Positions 31,005 to 39,460 of a DNA stretch of 41,543 bases are shown here, piece by piece. The position numbers and the translations under genes are program-made. Numbering within the stretch: position 1 is the stretch's first letter; each line of letters begins with the position of its first letter. The stretch lies in the NCBI RefSeq assembly GCF_022829515.1, contig NZ_JAKSYL010000230.1:1-41543 (forward strand). The letters are read 5' to 3'. The stretch comes from Methylobacterium sp. J-048. GTDB taxonomy: Bacteria; Pseudomonadota; Alphaproteobacteria; Rhizobiales; Beijerinckiaceae. Below the pieces are notes generated by a model that had not been told where the DNA came from, searched no databases, and saw nothing but the letters and a program-made list of their open reading frames with translations.

Positions 31005-32588
31005 GTGGCCGCAACCGCTGCCATTTCGGCCGGAGCCCCGGCCGCTGCCGAGCCGCCGATGGACCGCCGCCGCATGGTGGCGTTCTTCTGCATGGTGTTC
31101 GGGATGTTCATGGCGATCCTGGACATCCAGATCGTCTCGGCCTCCCTCAACGAGATCCAGGCCGGCCTCTCGGCCTCCGGGGACGAGATCCCCTGGGTCC
31201 AGACCAGCTACCTGATCGCCGAGGTCATCTCGATCCCGCTGTCGGGCACCCTGTCGCGGGTGCTCTCGACCCGCTGGATGTTCGCGATCTCGGCGGGCGG
31301 CTTCACGCTGATGAGCGTGATGTGCGCGACCTCCTCGTCGATCTCCGAGATGATCGTCTGGCGGGCCGCGCAGGGCTTCATCGGCGGCGGCATGATCCCG
31401 ACGGTGTTCGCCGCCGCGTTCACGATCTTCCCACCGTCGAAGCGGACCATCGTGTCGCCGGTGATCGGCCTCGTCGCGACGCTGGCGCCGACCATCGGCC
31501 CGACGATCGGCGGCTACCTGACCGACCTGATGTCGTGGCACTGGCTGTTCCTGATCAACGTCGTGCCCGGCATCGCCGTGACCATCTCGACCTGGATCCT
31601 GATCGACTTCGACAAGCCGAACTACGACCTGCTGAAGTCGTTCGACTGGGCCGGCCTGGCCTTCATGGCGGGGTTCCTCGGCTGCCTCGAATACGTCCTC
31701 GAGGAGGGGCCGAACCACGACTGGCTGCAGGACGACGCCGTCTTCGCCTGCGCTTTGGTCTGCGGGGTCTCGGGGCTGCTGTTCTTCTGGCGCGCGTTCA
31801 CGGCCAAGCAGCCGATCGTCGACCTGCGCGCCTTCTCCGACCGCAACTTCGCCAGCGGCTGCGTCGCGAGCTTCGTCCTCGGCATCGGGCTCTATGGCCT
31901 GACCTACATCTACCCGGTCTACCTCGCCCGGGTGCGCGGCTACTCGGCGCTGATGATCGGCGAGACCATGTTCGTCTCGGGGCTGTGCATGTTCGCCACC
32001 GCGCCGATCGCCGGCCGGTTCTCCGGAAAGGTCGATCCGCGGATCATGATGGGTCTGGGCTTCTTCGGCTTCGCCTGCGGCACCTGGATCGTCACCGGGC
32101 TGACCAAGGACTGGGATTTCTGGGAGCTGCTGTGGCCGCAGATCCTGCGCGGCTGCTCGCTGATGCTGTGCATGATCCCGATCAACAACATCGCCCTCGG
32201 GACCCTGCCGCCGGCCCGGATGAAGAACGCCTCCGGGCTCTACAACCTGACCCGCAACCTCGGCGGCGCGGTCGGGCTGGCGCTGATCAACACCGTGCTC
32301 AACGCCCGTTGGGACCTGCACCTCGCCCGGCTGCACGAGCGCTTCACCTGGGCCAACACCACCGCGCTGGAGCGCCTCGACACGATGCGGCGCGGCTTCG
32401 ACTCCTACGGCAGCGCCGCGTCCGATATGGCCCTCAGGGCCATGTCCAACACGGTGCGGATCCAGGGGCTGGTCATGGCCTTCGAGGACGTGTTCCTGGC
32501 GCTCACCGTGCTGTTCCTGGCGATGGCCTGCGCCGTGCCGCTGATCCGTCGTCCCCGGGCGGGCGCCGGCGGGGGCGGGGGGCACTGA
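31005..32588 (+). CDS. MFS drug exporter, DHA2 family (EmrB/QacA type)
   Basis: The 527-aa product has about 14 hydrophobic segments. Motifs include MFGMFMAILDIQIVSASLNE in helix 1 with the membrane-embedded Asp, the DHA motif C region GLVATLAPTIGPTIGGYLTD, and WHWLFLINVVPGIAV. It would use the proton gradient to expel hydrophobic compounds through the HlyD-like adaptor. The start is uncertain: GTG 31005 lies 8 nt after the hlyD stop, and ATG 31059 begins just before the first helix. No outer-membrane TolC-type gene is nearby, so that partner is encoded elsewhere. Confidence 0.92.
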   Translation: MAATAAISAGAPAAAEPPMDRRRMVAFFCMVFGMFMAILDIQIVSASLNEIQAGLSASGDEIPWVQTSYLIAEVISIPLSGTLSRVLSTRWMFAISAGGFTLMSVMCATSSSISEMIVWRAAQGFIGGGMIPTVFAAAFTIFPPSKRTIVSPVIGLVATLAPTIGPTIGGYLTDLMSWHWLFLINVVPGIAVTISTWILIDFDKPNYDLLKSFDWAGLAFMAGFLGCLEYVLEEGPNHDWLQDDAVFACALVCGVSGLLFFWRAFTAKQPIVDLRAFSDRNFASGCVASFVLGIGLYGLTYIYPVYLARVRGYSALMIGETMFVSGLCMFATAPIAGRFSGKVDPRIMMGLGFFGFACGTWIVTGLTKDWDFWELLWPQILRGCSLMLCMIPINNIALGTLPPARMKNASGLYNLTRNLGGAVGLALINTVLNARWDLHLARLHERFTWANTTALERLDTMRRGFDSYGSAASDMALRAMSNTVRIQGLVMAFEDVFLALTVLFLAMACAVPLIRRPRAGAGGGGGH

Positions 32589-32771
32589 CCGGGTCGAAGA
32601 GCGACGACGGCGGAGACGGTTTTCCCCGCTTCGCGCCGCAGCATCGCGCAAGCTCCGCGACCTGCCGCGGCAGCCGCGGCGGATTGCGTTGGCGGTAAGC
32701 CGCACCGATCTGCTAAACCGGCTCGATGGCCGGCCTGAGAAGCCGGCGCAAAGACGGCCAGGGATCGGCTC

Positions 32772-33926
32772 ATGGACTTCCTCAACGCGATGGGCGGGAC
32801 CGCCGGCGGCTTCTTCGGGGCCGTGATCCCGTTCCTGTTCGTGCTCACCGTCGTGGTCTTCGTCCACGAGATGGGCCACTTCCTGGTCGGGCGCTGGTGC
32901 GGGGTCGGCGTGCACGCCTTCTCCCTCGGCTTCGGCCCGGAGCTGTTCGGCTTCAACGACCGCCGCGGCACCCGCTGGAAGCTCTGCGCCATCCCGCTCG
33001 GCGGCTACGTCAAGTTCCACGGCGACGTGAACGGCGCCAGCGTCCCGGATCCGGAGGCGATCGCCCGGATGTCCCCGCAGGAGCGGGCGATCAGCTTCCC
33101 GACCCAGCCGGTCGCCAAGCGCGCCGCGATCGTCGCCGCCGGCCCGGTGGCGAACTTCCTGCTGGCGATCCTGCTGTTTGCCGGCGCGATCTGGCTCGCC
33201 GGCCGCTACGAGCTGCCGGCCCGGGTGTCCTCGGTGGAGCCCGGCAGCGTCGCCGCCCAAGCCGGCTTCCAGCCGGGCGACGTGATCACCGCCATCGACG
33301 GTGAGAAGATCGGCGACTTCAACGCCATGTACCGCACCGTGACCGGCAGCGCCGGCACGCCGCTGACCTTCACGGTGGAGCGGGGCGAGCAGCCGATCAC
33401 CATCCAGGCGACCCCGGCGACCTACGAGGAGAAGACGCCCTTCGGCCGCCACCGGATCGGCCGGCTCGGCATCCGCTCGCCCTCGGGCTCGGAGGCGCGG
33501 CTCGTCCGGTACGGGGCGCTGGACTCCCTCGATCTCGGGGTGCGCGAGACCTACTTCGTGGTGGAGCGGACCTTCTCGTACCTGAGCAAGCTCGCCACCG
33601 GCCGCGAATCCGCCGACCAGCTCTCGGGACCGATCGGCATCGCCCGGGTCTCCGGCGAGGTCGCCAAGAACGGCGGGGTCGGCGGGCTGATCGGTCTGAT
33701 CGCGCTGCTCTCGGTCTCGATCGGCCTCTTGAACCTGTTCCCGGTGCCGCTGCTCGATGGCGGGCACCTGCTGTTCTACGCCTTCGAGGTCGTCCGCGGC
33801 CGTCCGCTCAGCGAGCGCGCCCAGGAGATCGGGTTCCGGATCGGCCTCGCCCTGGTTCTGATGCTGATGCTGTTCGCCGCCTGGAACGACATACTCAACC
33901 TCGGCGCGTCCTGGCGGAACACCTGA
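32772..33926 (+). CDS. rseP: RIP metalloprotease RseP (site-2 protease, M50)
   Basis: RseP cleaves membrane-embedded anti-sigma factors and remnant signal peptides. The 384-aa product has HEMGH (residues 32-36) in the first helix, the central PDZ domain (RVSSVEPGSVAAQAGFQPGD followed by VITAIDGEKI), and the second metal-site motif NLFPVPLLDGGHLLFYAFE with Asp329. It seems to have one PDZ domain, whereas E. coli RseP has two. It precedes bamA as in most alphaproteobacteria, after a 183-bp gap with no gene. Confidence 0.96.
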   Translation: MDFLNAMGGTAGGFFGAVIPFLFVLTVVVFVHEMGHFLVGRWCGVGVHAFSLGFGPELFGFNDRRGTRWKLCAIPLGGYVKFHGDVNGASVPDPEAIARMSPQERAISFPTQPVAKRAAIVAAGPVANFLLAILLFAGAIWLAGRYELPARVSSVEPGSVAAQAGFQPGDVITAIDGEKIGDFNAMYRTVTGSAGTPLTFTVERGEQPITIQATPATYEEKTPFGRHRIGRLGIRSPSGSEARLVRYGALDSLDLGVRETYFVVERTFSYLSKLATGRESADQLSGPIGIARVSGEVAKNGGVGGLIGLIALLSVSIGLLNLFPVPLLDGGHLLFYAFEVVRGRPLSERAQEIGFRIGLALVLMLMLFAAWNDILNLGASWRNT

Positions 33927-34344
33927 TCCCGGGATCCCGCGCGGGCATCGGTCCGGTCTCCACCGGAATCGGTGCCCCAATCCCGCCGCGATCCCGCCCG
34001 GCGGCCGCCCGAAAGGCGCCGCGCCACCGGCCCGACGGGTGCTTAAAACAGGGTTAACGACCAGATCATCTGGCGTGAAAACAGTCGTTGCCGCAAAGAT
34101 TTACAGGCCATTCACCACGATTGGCGCTTTGCCCGCACGGTCCGCGTCCCGTTAAGTGGCGCGAAGGCCACGACCCCCCAAAATCCCCTGACGATGGCCT
34201 CCCGCGCGTTTGCTTGGCAGGGGATTCCCGCTAAGAGCTACGCTTGGACCTGAAGCCACGCTTGGACCAGGGTGACAGGACGACCGGTCAACGGCCGCCT
34301 GTGACGGGCTAACCCCCGCGACCAGAACAGAAACGGGCGATTGC
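33927..34344 (+). promoter_or_regulatory. bamA upstream region with palindrome and direct repeat
   Basis: This 418-bp gap contains no convincing gene. CCAGAT-C-ATCTGG at 34061-34073 is a perfect 13-bp palindrome that could be an operator. The 11-bp sequence ACGCTTGGACC occurs twice, at 34240-34250 and 34258-34268, spaced 18 bp. The lower GC content near 34040-34120 suggests a promoter independent of rseP. I could not identify definite -35/-10 boxes. Confidence 0.45.
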
Positions 34345-36915
34345 ATGATGTCGTTGACGGGGAAGCCCCGACGTAAGTCGGTGCGGAAGACCATCGTCCT
34401 AGTCGCTGCCGGTGCGGGCCTCGTCCTGAGCGGTGCCGCTCAGGCGCAGCAGATCGTCGTCCAGGGCAACCAGCGCGTCGATGCCGACACCATCCGGTCC
34501 TACGTGACCGGAACCGCGTCCGGCTCTTCTGAGGAGGCCCGGCGTAACCTGCTCGCCAGCGGCATGTTCTCGGACGTGAAGGTCGCCCAGTCCGGCGGCC
34601 GCACGGTGGTCACCGTCCGCGAGAACAACCTGATCAACCGGGTGGTGTTCGAGGGCAACAAGAAGATCGAGAAGGCCACGCTCGAGGGCGTGGTCGAGGC
34701 GAAGGCCCGCGGCCCCTACAGCGAGGCCATCGTCAACGCCGATCTCGCCCGCATCCGCGACGTCTACAAGCGCTTCGGCCGCGGCACCGCCAAGGTCACC
34801 TACCGGACCGTGGACCTGCCGAACGGCCGGGTCGACGTGATCTACCAGGTCGACGAGGGCGACAAGACCGGCATCATCTCGATCAACTTCGTCGGCAACA
34901 ACGCCTATTCGGAGCGGACCCTGAAGGGGCTGATGAGCTCCTCCGAGATGAACTTCCTGTCGTTCATCAAGACCTCCGACGTCTACGATCCCGACCGCAT
35001 CACCACCGACCTCGACCAGGTGCGCCGCTACTACCTGAAGAACGGCTATGCCGACTTCCAGGTGGTCAGCGCCGACGCCCGCTACGTCGAGGGCGACAGC
35101 TCGGGCTACGTCATCACTGTCACGGTCAACGAGGGCGAGCAGTACAAGGTCGGCGCGGTGGCGGTGGATTCCCGCTTGCCCGGCATCGATACCGCCAAGC
35201 TCGACGGCAACATCACTGCCGCGGTGGGCGACGTCTACAACGCCGACGACGTCGAACGGACGCTCAACAACGTCACCCGCGAGGTCAACCGCGCCGGCTA
35301 CCCGTTCGCGCAGGTCCGCCCGACCGGCCAGCGCGATCCCGCGACCCACCAGGTTTCCCTGGGCTTCGTGGTCGAGGACGGCCCGCACGTCTACGTCGAG
35401 CGCATCAACATCCGCGGCAACACCCGCACCCGCGATTACGTCATCCGCCGCGAGCTCGATATCGCCGAAGGCGACGCCTACAACCGCGTGCTCACCGACC
35501 GGGCCGAGCGGCGCCTGAACGGCCTCGGCTTCTTCAAGAAGGTCCGGTTCTCCAACGAGCCCGGCTCCGCGGCCGACCGCGTGGTCATCAACATCGATGT
35601 CGAGGATCAGCCCACGGGTTCGTTCTCGGTGGCGGGCGGCTACTCCACCCAGGACGGCATCATCGGCGAGGTCTCGGTCTCCGAGTCGAACTTCCTCGGC
35701 CGCGGCCAGTATGTCCGCCTCGCCGGCACCGGTGGCCAGTACTCGCGCGGCGTCGACTTCTCTTTCACCGAGCCGTACTTCCTCGGCTACCGGCTCGCCG
35801 CCGGCTTCGACGCCTTCTACAAGTACTCCGACCTGACCCGGTATTCGCGCTACGAGACCACGGTGTATGGCGGCCAGCTGCGCCTGGGCCTGCCGATCAC
35901 CGAGGAGTTCGGCATCACCCTGCGCTACTCGCTGTACAACACCGAGCTGAAGGTCCCGAACACCCTCAAGCGCCCGTACAACGACTGCTCGATCCCGATC
36001 CCGGGTTACACCGCGACCTACGCGGCCGGCACGATCGACCCGAATACCGGTCGTAACATCGGCGGTCAGGCCCTGTATCCGAATTGTGCCTATGACGGTG
36101 AAGCCTCGATCGCCATCAAGGGTTCGCAGGGCAACACGCTGACGTCGCTGGCCGGCCTGACGCTCGCCTACTCGACCCTCGACGTGGTCGGCGCGCCGCA
36201 TAACGGCCTCTACGCCGAACTGAAGCCCGATGTGGCCGGCCTCGGCGGCGACTCGAAGTTCTTCCGCGTCACCGCGGATGCGCGCTACTACAAGGAGCTG
36301 TTCGAGGACGTGGTCGGCTTCGTCCGGTTCCAGGGCGGCCATATCCAGTCGATCAACGGAGAGCCGCTGCGCGTCACCGACGAGTTCTTCCTCGGCCCGT
36401 CGCTGGTCCGCGGCTTCGCGCCGAACGGCATCGGCCCGCGCGACGTCGGCATCGCCGACGCCCGCTCCAACGCCATCGGCGGCTCCACCTATGTTGGCGG
36501 CACCCTCGAAGTGCAGTTCCCGCTGCCCCTCATCCCACGGGATCTCGGCCTGAAGGGCGCCCTCTTCGCCGATGCCGGTACGCTGTTCGGCTACAACAGC
36601 CGGCGGACCTTCGACGTGAACGGCGACGGCTTCATCAACGGCGTCGCACCGCAGACCGGCAAGTGTAACTTCTCCGCGTTCACCATCGGCGTCGAGCCGG
36701 AATGCGTGAACGTCCGCGACACCGCCGCGATCCGCTCCTCGATCGGCGCGTCCATCCTGTGGAACTCGCCGCTCGGCCCGATCCGCTTCGACTACGCCTA
36801 CGCGCTGACCAAGGACGAGGGCCAGTCGGTCTACGTGCCGCTGCTCGGCAAGGTCGGCCATATCGGCAAGGATCAGACCCAGGCGTTCCGCTTCTCCGGC
36901 GGCTCGCGGTTCTGA
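34345..36915 (+). CDS. bamA: Outer membrane protein assembly factor BamA
   Basis: BamA inserts beta-barrel proteins into the outer membrane. The 856-aa product has a signal peptide (KTIVLVAAGAGLVLSGAAQA, cleavage near residue 35), five POTRA domains (about 36-430), and a C-terminal Omp85 barrel ending in FRFSGGSRF with the terminal Phe expected for a barrel. The L6 motif VRGFAPNGIGPRD is present. Two extracellular-type loops are enlarged and hold paired cysteines (Cys548/Cys581 and Cys774/Cys787), and one has an EF-hand-like DVNGDGFING at 757-766. Tandem ATGs begin the gene; the first is used. Confidence 0.97.
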   Translation: MMSLTGKPRRKSVRKTIVLVAAGAGLVLSGAAQAQQIVVQGNQRVDADTIRSYVTGTASGSSEEARRNLLASGMFSDVKVAQSGGRTVVTVRENNLINRVVFEGNKKIEKATLEGVVEAKARGPYSEAIVNADLARIRDVYKRFGRGTAKVTYRTVDLPNGRVDVIYQVDEGDKTGIISINFVGNNAYSERTLKGLMSSSEMNFLSFIKTSDVYDPDRITTDLDQVRRYYLKNGYADFQVVSADARYVEGDSSGYVITVTVNEGEQYKVGAVAVDSRLPGIDTAKLDGNITAAVGDVYNADDVERTLNNVTREVNRAGYPFAQVRPTGQRDPATHQVSLGFVVEDGPHVYVERINIRGNTRTRDYVIRRELDIAEGDAYNRVLTDRAERRLNGLGFFKKVRFSNEPGSAADRVVINIDVEDQPTGSFSVAGGYSTQDGIIGEVSVSESNFLGRGQYVRLAGTGGQYSRGVDFSFTEPYFLGYRLAAGFDAFYKYSDLTRYSRYETTVYGGQLRLGLPITEEFGITLRYSLYNTELKVPNTLKRPYNDCSIPIPGYTATYAAGTIDPNTGRNIGGQALYPNCAYDGEASIAIKGSQGNTLTSLAGLTLAYSTLDVVGAPHNGLYAELKPDVAGLGGDSKFFRVTADARYYKELFEDVVGFVRFQGGHIQSINGEPLRVTDEFFLGPSLVRGFAPNGIGPRDVGIADARSNAIGGSTYVGGTLEVQFPLPLIPRDLGLKGALFADAGTLFGYNSRRTFDVNGDGFINGVAPQTGKCNFSAFTIGVEPECVNVRDTAAIRSSIGASILWNSPLGPIRFDYAYALTKDEGQSVYVPLLGKVGHIGKDQTQAFRFSGGSRF

Positions 36916-36926
36916 TAAAATCCAGG

Positions 36927-36956
36927 CGCGCCGGCCGGAATTATCCGGCCGGCGCG
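36927..36956. other. Perfect 12-bp GC hairpin between bamA and lpxD
   Basis: CGCGCCGGCCGG (36927-36938) and its reverse complement (36945-36956) enclose the loop AATTAT. It lies 11 bp after the bamA stop and 9 bp before the lpxD ATG. The following TTGTC is too short to be a U tract, so it is more likely to attenuate or to stabilise the bamA transcript's 3' end. Confidence 0.7.
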
Positions 36957-36965
36957 TTGTCACGC

Positions 36966-38036
36966 ATGTCAGATCTCGATTTCTTCGCCGCGACCGGCTC
37001 ACTCACCCTCGCCGACATCGCCGCCGCCGCTGGCGCAGCCCTCCCCGAGGGCGCAGACCCGGAATACCGGCTGACCGGCGCCGCACCGCTCGAGAGCGCC
37101 GGACCGGAACACCTCGCCTACATGGACAATGCGCGCTACGGCGAGGCTCTGACCGTTACACGGGCGGGAGCCTGCCTGGTGAGCCCACGCTTCGCCGCGC
37201 GCTGCCCGTCCGCGACCGTCGCGCTGGTGACCCGCGACCCGTACCGGGCCTACGCTTCCCTGCTCGGACGCCTTCACCCGGAGGCCATGCGCCCCGGTTC
37301 TCAGTTCGGTGGTCGCAGCATCGCCCCCGGGGCCCATGTCCACCCGGATGCGCGGCTGGAGGAGGGGGTCACGGTCGATCCCGGCGCGGTGATCGGTCCC
37401 GGGGTCGAGATCGGCTCCGGCAGCGTCATAGGCCCGAACGCGGTGATCGGCCCTGGCGTGCGGATCGGGCGCGGCTGCTCCATCGGCGCCGGCACGACTT
37501 TGAGCCATGCCCTCGTCGGTAACCGGGTGATCCTGCATCCCGGAGCGCGGCTCGGCCAGGACGGGTTCGGCTTCGCCATGGGCGCCACCCATCTCAAGGT
37601 GCCGCAGATCGGCCGGGTGATCGTGCAGGACGATGTCGAGATCGGCGCCAACACGACGATCGACCGGGGCGCCTCGCGCGATACGGTCATCGGCGAGGGC
37701 ACCAAGATCGATAACCTGGTCCAGATCGCCCACAACGTCGTCATCGGCCGCCACTGCGTGATCGTCTCCGGGGTCGGCATCTCGGGCTCGACCACGCTGG
37801 AAGACTACGTGGTGCTCGGCGGCCAGGTCGGCGTCGTCGGCCATCTGCGCATCGGCCGCGGTGCCCAGATCGCCGGCTCGTCCAACGTCAACCGCGATGT
37901 CCCGCCGGGCAGCCGCTGGGGCGGCACGCCGGCCAAGCCGGTGCGGGCCTGGTTCCGCGAGCTGACGACCTTGGCGCGCTTGGCCGAGCGCTCGGGCAAG
38001 GATCCCGAGAAGGATCCGCCCTCGGACGCCGCGTGA
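36966..38036 (+). CDS. lpxD: UDP-3-O-(3-hydroxyacyl)glucosamine N-acyltransferase LpxD
   Basis: LpxD adds the second hydroxyacyl chain, from acyl-ACP, to UDP-3-O-acyl-glucosamine in lipid A synthesis. The 356-aa product has the N-terminal uridine-binding domain (YRLTGAAPLESAGPEHLAYM), a left-handed beta-helix of hexapeptide repeats (VIGPGVEIGSGSVIGPNAVI), and the motif DGFGFAMGATHLKVPQIGRV with EIGANTTIDRGASRDTVIGE. ATG 36966 fits the family N-terminus. It lies between bamA and fabZ as in the canonical lpx operon. Confidence 0.96.
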   Translation: MSDLDFFAATGSLTLADIAAAAGAALPEGADPEYRLTGAAPLESAGPEHLAYMDNARYGEALTVTRAGACLVSPRFAARCPSATVALVTRDPYRAYASLLGRLHPEAMRPGSQFGGRSIAPGAHVHPDARLEEGVTVDPGAVIGPGVEIGSGSVIGPNAVIGPGVRIGRGCSIGAGTTLSHALVGNRVILHPGARLGQDGFGFAMGATHLKVPQIGRVIVQDDVEIGANTTIDRGASRDTVIGEGTKIDNLVQIAHNVVIGRHCVIVSGVGISGSTTLEDYVVLGGQVGVVGHLRIGRGAQIAGSSNVNRDVPPGSRWGGTPAKPVRAWFRELTTLARLAERSGKDPEKDPPSDAA

Positions 38037-38158
38037 GATCGGCCACCTGTCCCGGAAACCCTTGCATCTCCGCCGATTTCTTCCGAAGAGGGCGTCCGCC
38101 CGTCATGGAGGGCGGTTATCGGTCCGCCCGATGGCGGTGAGGCAAGGTACGGGATTCG

Positions 38159-38635
38159 ATGAGCGAGGCGGCGCGCGACACCAACGAGGAGCTGGGCACA
38201 GCCGATATCCAGACGCTGCTGGAGCTGCTGCCGCACCGCTACCCGTTCCTGATGATCGACCGCATCGTCGAGATCGATCGCGACGAATCCTGCGTCGGCA
38301 TCAAGAACGTCACCGCCAACGAGCCGCAATTCATGGGACACTTCCCCGGGATGCCGGTCTTCCCCGGGGTGCTGCTGATCGAGGGCATGGCCCAGACCGC
38401 CGGCGCAATCTGCTGCCGTCACATCCGGACGGACGAGCTGCGCACGAAGCAGGTGTTCTTCATGACCATCGACAAGTGCAAGTTCCGCAAGCCGGTCACC
38501 CCCGGTGACCAGGTCCGCTTCCACATGAAGAAGATGAACCACCGCCGGACCATGTGGTGGTTCCGCGGCGAGGCCCGGGTCGACGGCGTGCTGGTGGCGG
38601 AGGCTGAGATCGGCGCCATGCTGGTGACGGAGTGA
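38159..38635 (+). CDS. fabZ: 3-hydroxyacyl-ACP dehydratase FabZ
   Basis: FabZ removes water from 3-hydroxyacyl-ACP in fatty-acid elongation and competes with LpxA for hydroxymyristoyl-ACP, so its operon position balances phospholipid and lipid A. The 158-aa hot-dog-fold product has LLPHRYPFLMIDRI, the active-site His in FMGHFPGMPVFPGVLLIEGM with the catalytic Glu, and FRKPVTPGDQVRFH. The stop overlaps lpxA's GTG as GTGA. Confidence 0.97.
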   Translation: MSEAARDTNEELGTADIQTLLELLPHRYPFLMIDRIVEIDRDESCVGIKNVTANEPQFMGHFPGMPVFPGVLLIEGMAQTAGAICCRHIRTDELRTKQVFFMTIDKCKFRKPVTPGDQVRFHMKKMNHRRTMWWFRGEARVDGVLVAEAEIGAMLVTE

Positions 38636-39450
38636 GCGACGCCCTCATCCACCCGAGCGCGGTGATCGAATCCGGCGCCGTGATCGGCGACGGCGTGCGG
38701 GTCGGCCCGTTCTGCCATGTCGGGCCGGAGGTCGTGCTGGGCGAGGGCTGCGAGCTTCTCAGCCACGTGGTCCTGGCCGGCCGCACCGTGATCGGGCCGC
38801 GCACCCGGATCTTCCCGTTCGCCTCCATCGGCCACCAGCCGCAGGATCTGAAATACCGAGGCGAGGCCTCGACGCTGACGATCGGGTGCGATTGCCTGAT
38901 CCGCGAGGGCGTCACCATGAACCCCGGCACCAGCGGGGGCGGCCTCGAGACTGCGGTCGGCGATCACTGCACCTTCCTGGCCAATTCCCATGTCGGCCAC
39001 GATTGCCGGGTCGGCGACCACGTCATCTTCTCGAACAACGTGATGCTGGCCGGCCATTGCAGCGTCGGCGACTACGCGATCCTGGGCGGCGGCGCCGCCG
39101 TGATCCAGTTCGCCCGGGTCGGCGCGCATGCCTTCGTCGGCGGCCTGTCGGGGCTGGAGAACGACTGCATTCCCTATGGCATGGTGCTCGGCAACCGCGC
39201 GTACCTGTCAGGGCTCAACATCATCGGCCTGCAGCGCCGGGGCTTCGCCCGGGAGGACATCCACGCGCTCCGGCGGGCCTACCGCCTGCTGTTCGCCCCC
39301 GAGGGCACGCTGATGGAGCGGGTCGAGGACGTAGCCGCGACCTTCGAATCCCACACCGCCGTGGCGGAGATCCTCGCCTTCATCCGGGCCGGGGGCAAGC
39401 GCTCGATCTGCACGCCGCGCGAGCTTCCGGTCCCGATCGGGGCGGCCTGA
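38632..39450 (+). CDS. lpxA: UDP-N-acetylglucosamine acyltransferase LpxA
   Basis: LpxA catalyses the first step of lipid A synthesis, 3-O-acylation of UDP-GlcNAc. The 272-aa product begins with hexapeptide repeats (IHPSAVIESGAVIGDGVRVG), has the catalytic His in FLANSHVGHDCRVGDHVIFS, the conserved LKYRGEASTLTIG and the family GLNIIGLQRRGF, and a C-terminal helical domain. It starts at GTG 38632 inside the fabZ stop region. Confidence 0.97.
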   Translation: MSDALIHPSAVIESGAVIGDGVRVGPFCHVGPEVVLGEGCELLSHVVLAGRTVIGPRTRIFPFASIGHQPQDLKYRGEASTLTIGCDCLIREGVTMNPGTSGGGLETAVGDHCTFLANSHVGHDCRVGDHVIFSNNVMLAGHCSVGDYAILGGGAAVIQFARVGAHAFVGGLSGLENDCIPYGMVLGNRAYLSGLNIIGLQRRGFAREDIHALRRAYRLLFAPEGTLMERVEDVAATFESHTAVAEILAFIRAGGKRSICTPRELPVPIGAA

Positions 39451-39460
39451 GCCTGCCCGC

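Noticed and set aside
30723..33980. 1085-codon minus-strand open frame across hlyD, emrB and rseP
   Set aside because: It crosses three well-supported genes on the other strand, is rich in His/Arg/Asp/Gly repeats and matches no family; a GC-bias shadow.
34399..37002. 867-codon open frame antisense to bamA
   Set aside because: It mirrors bamA codon by codon, has a low-complexity Val/Ala/Asp/Gly composition with no recognisable domain, and is what third-position GC bias produces opposite a strongly biased gene.
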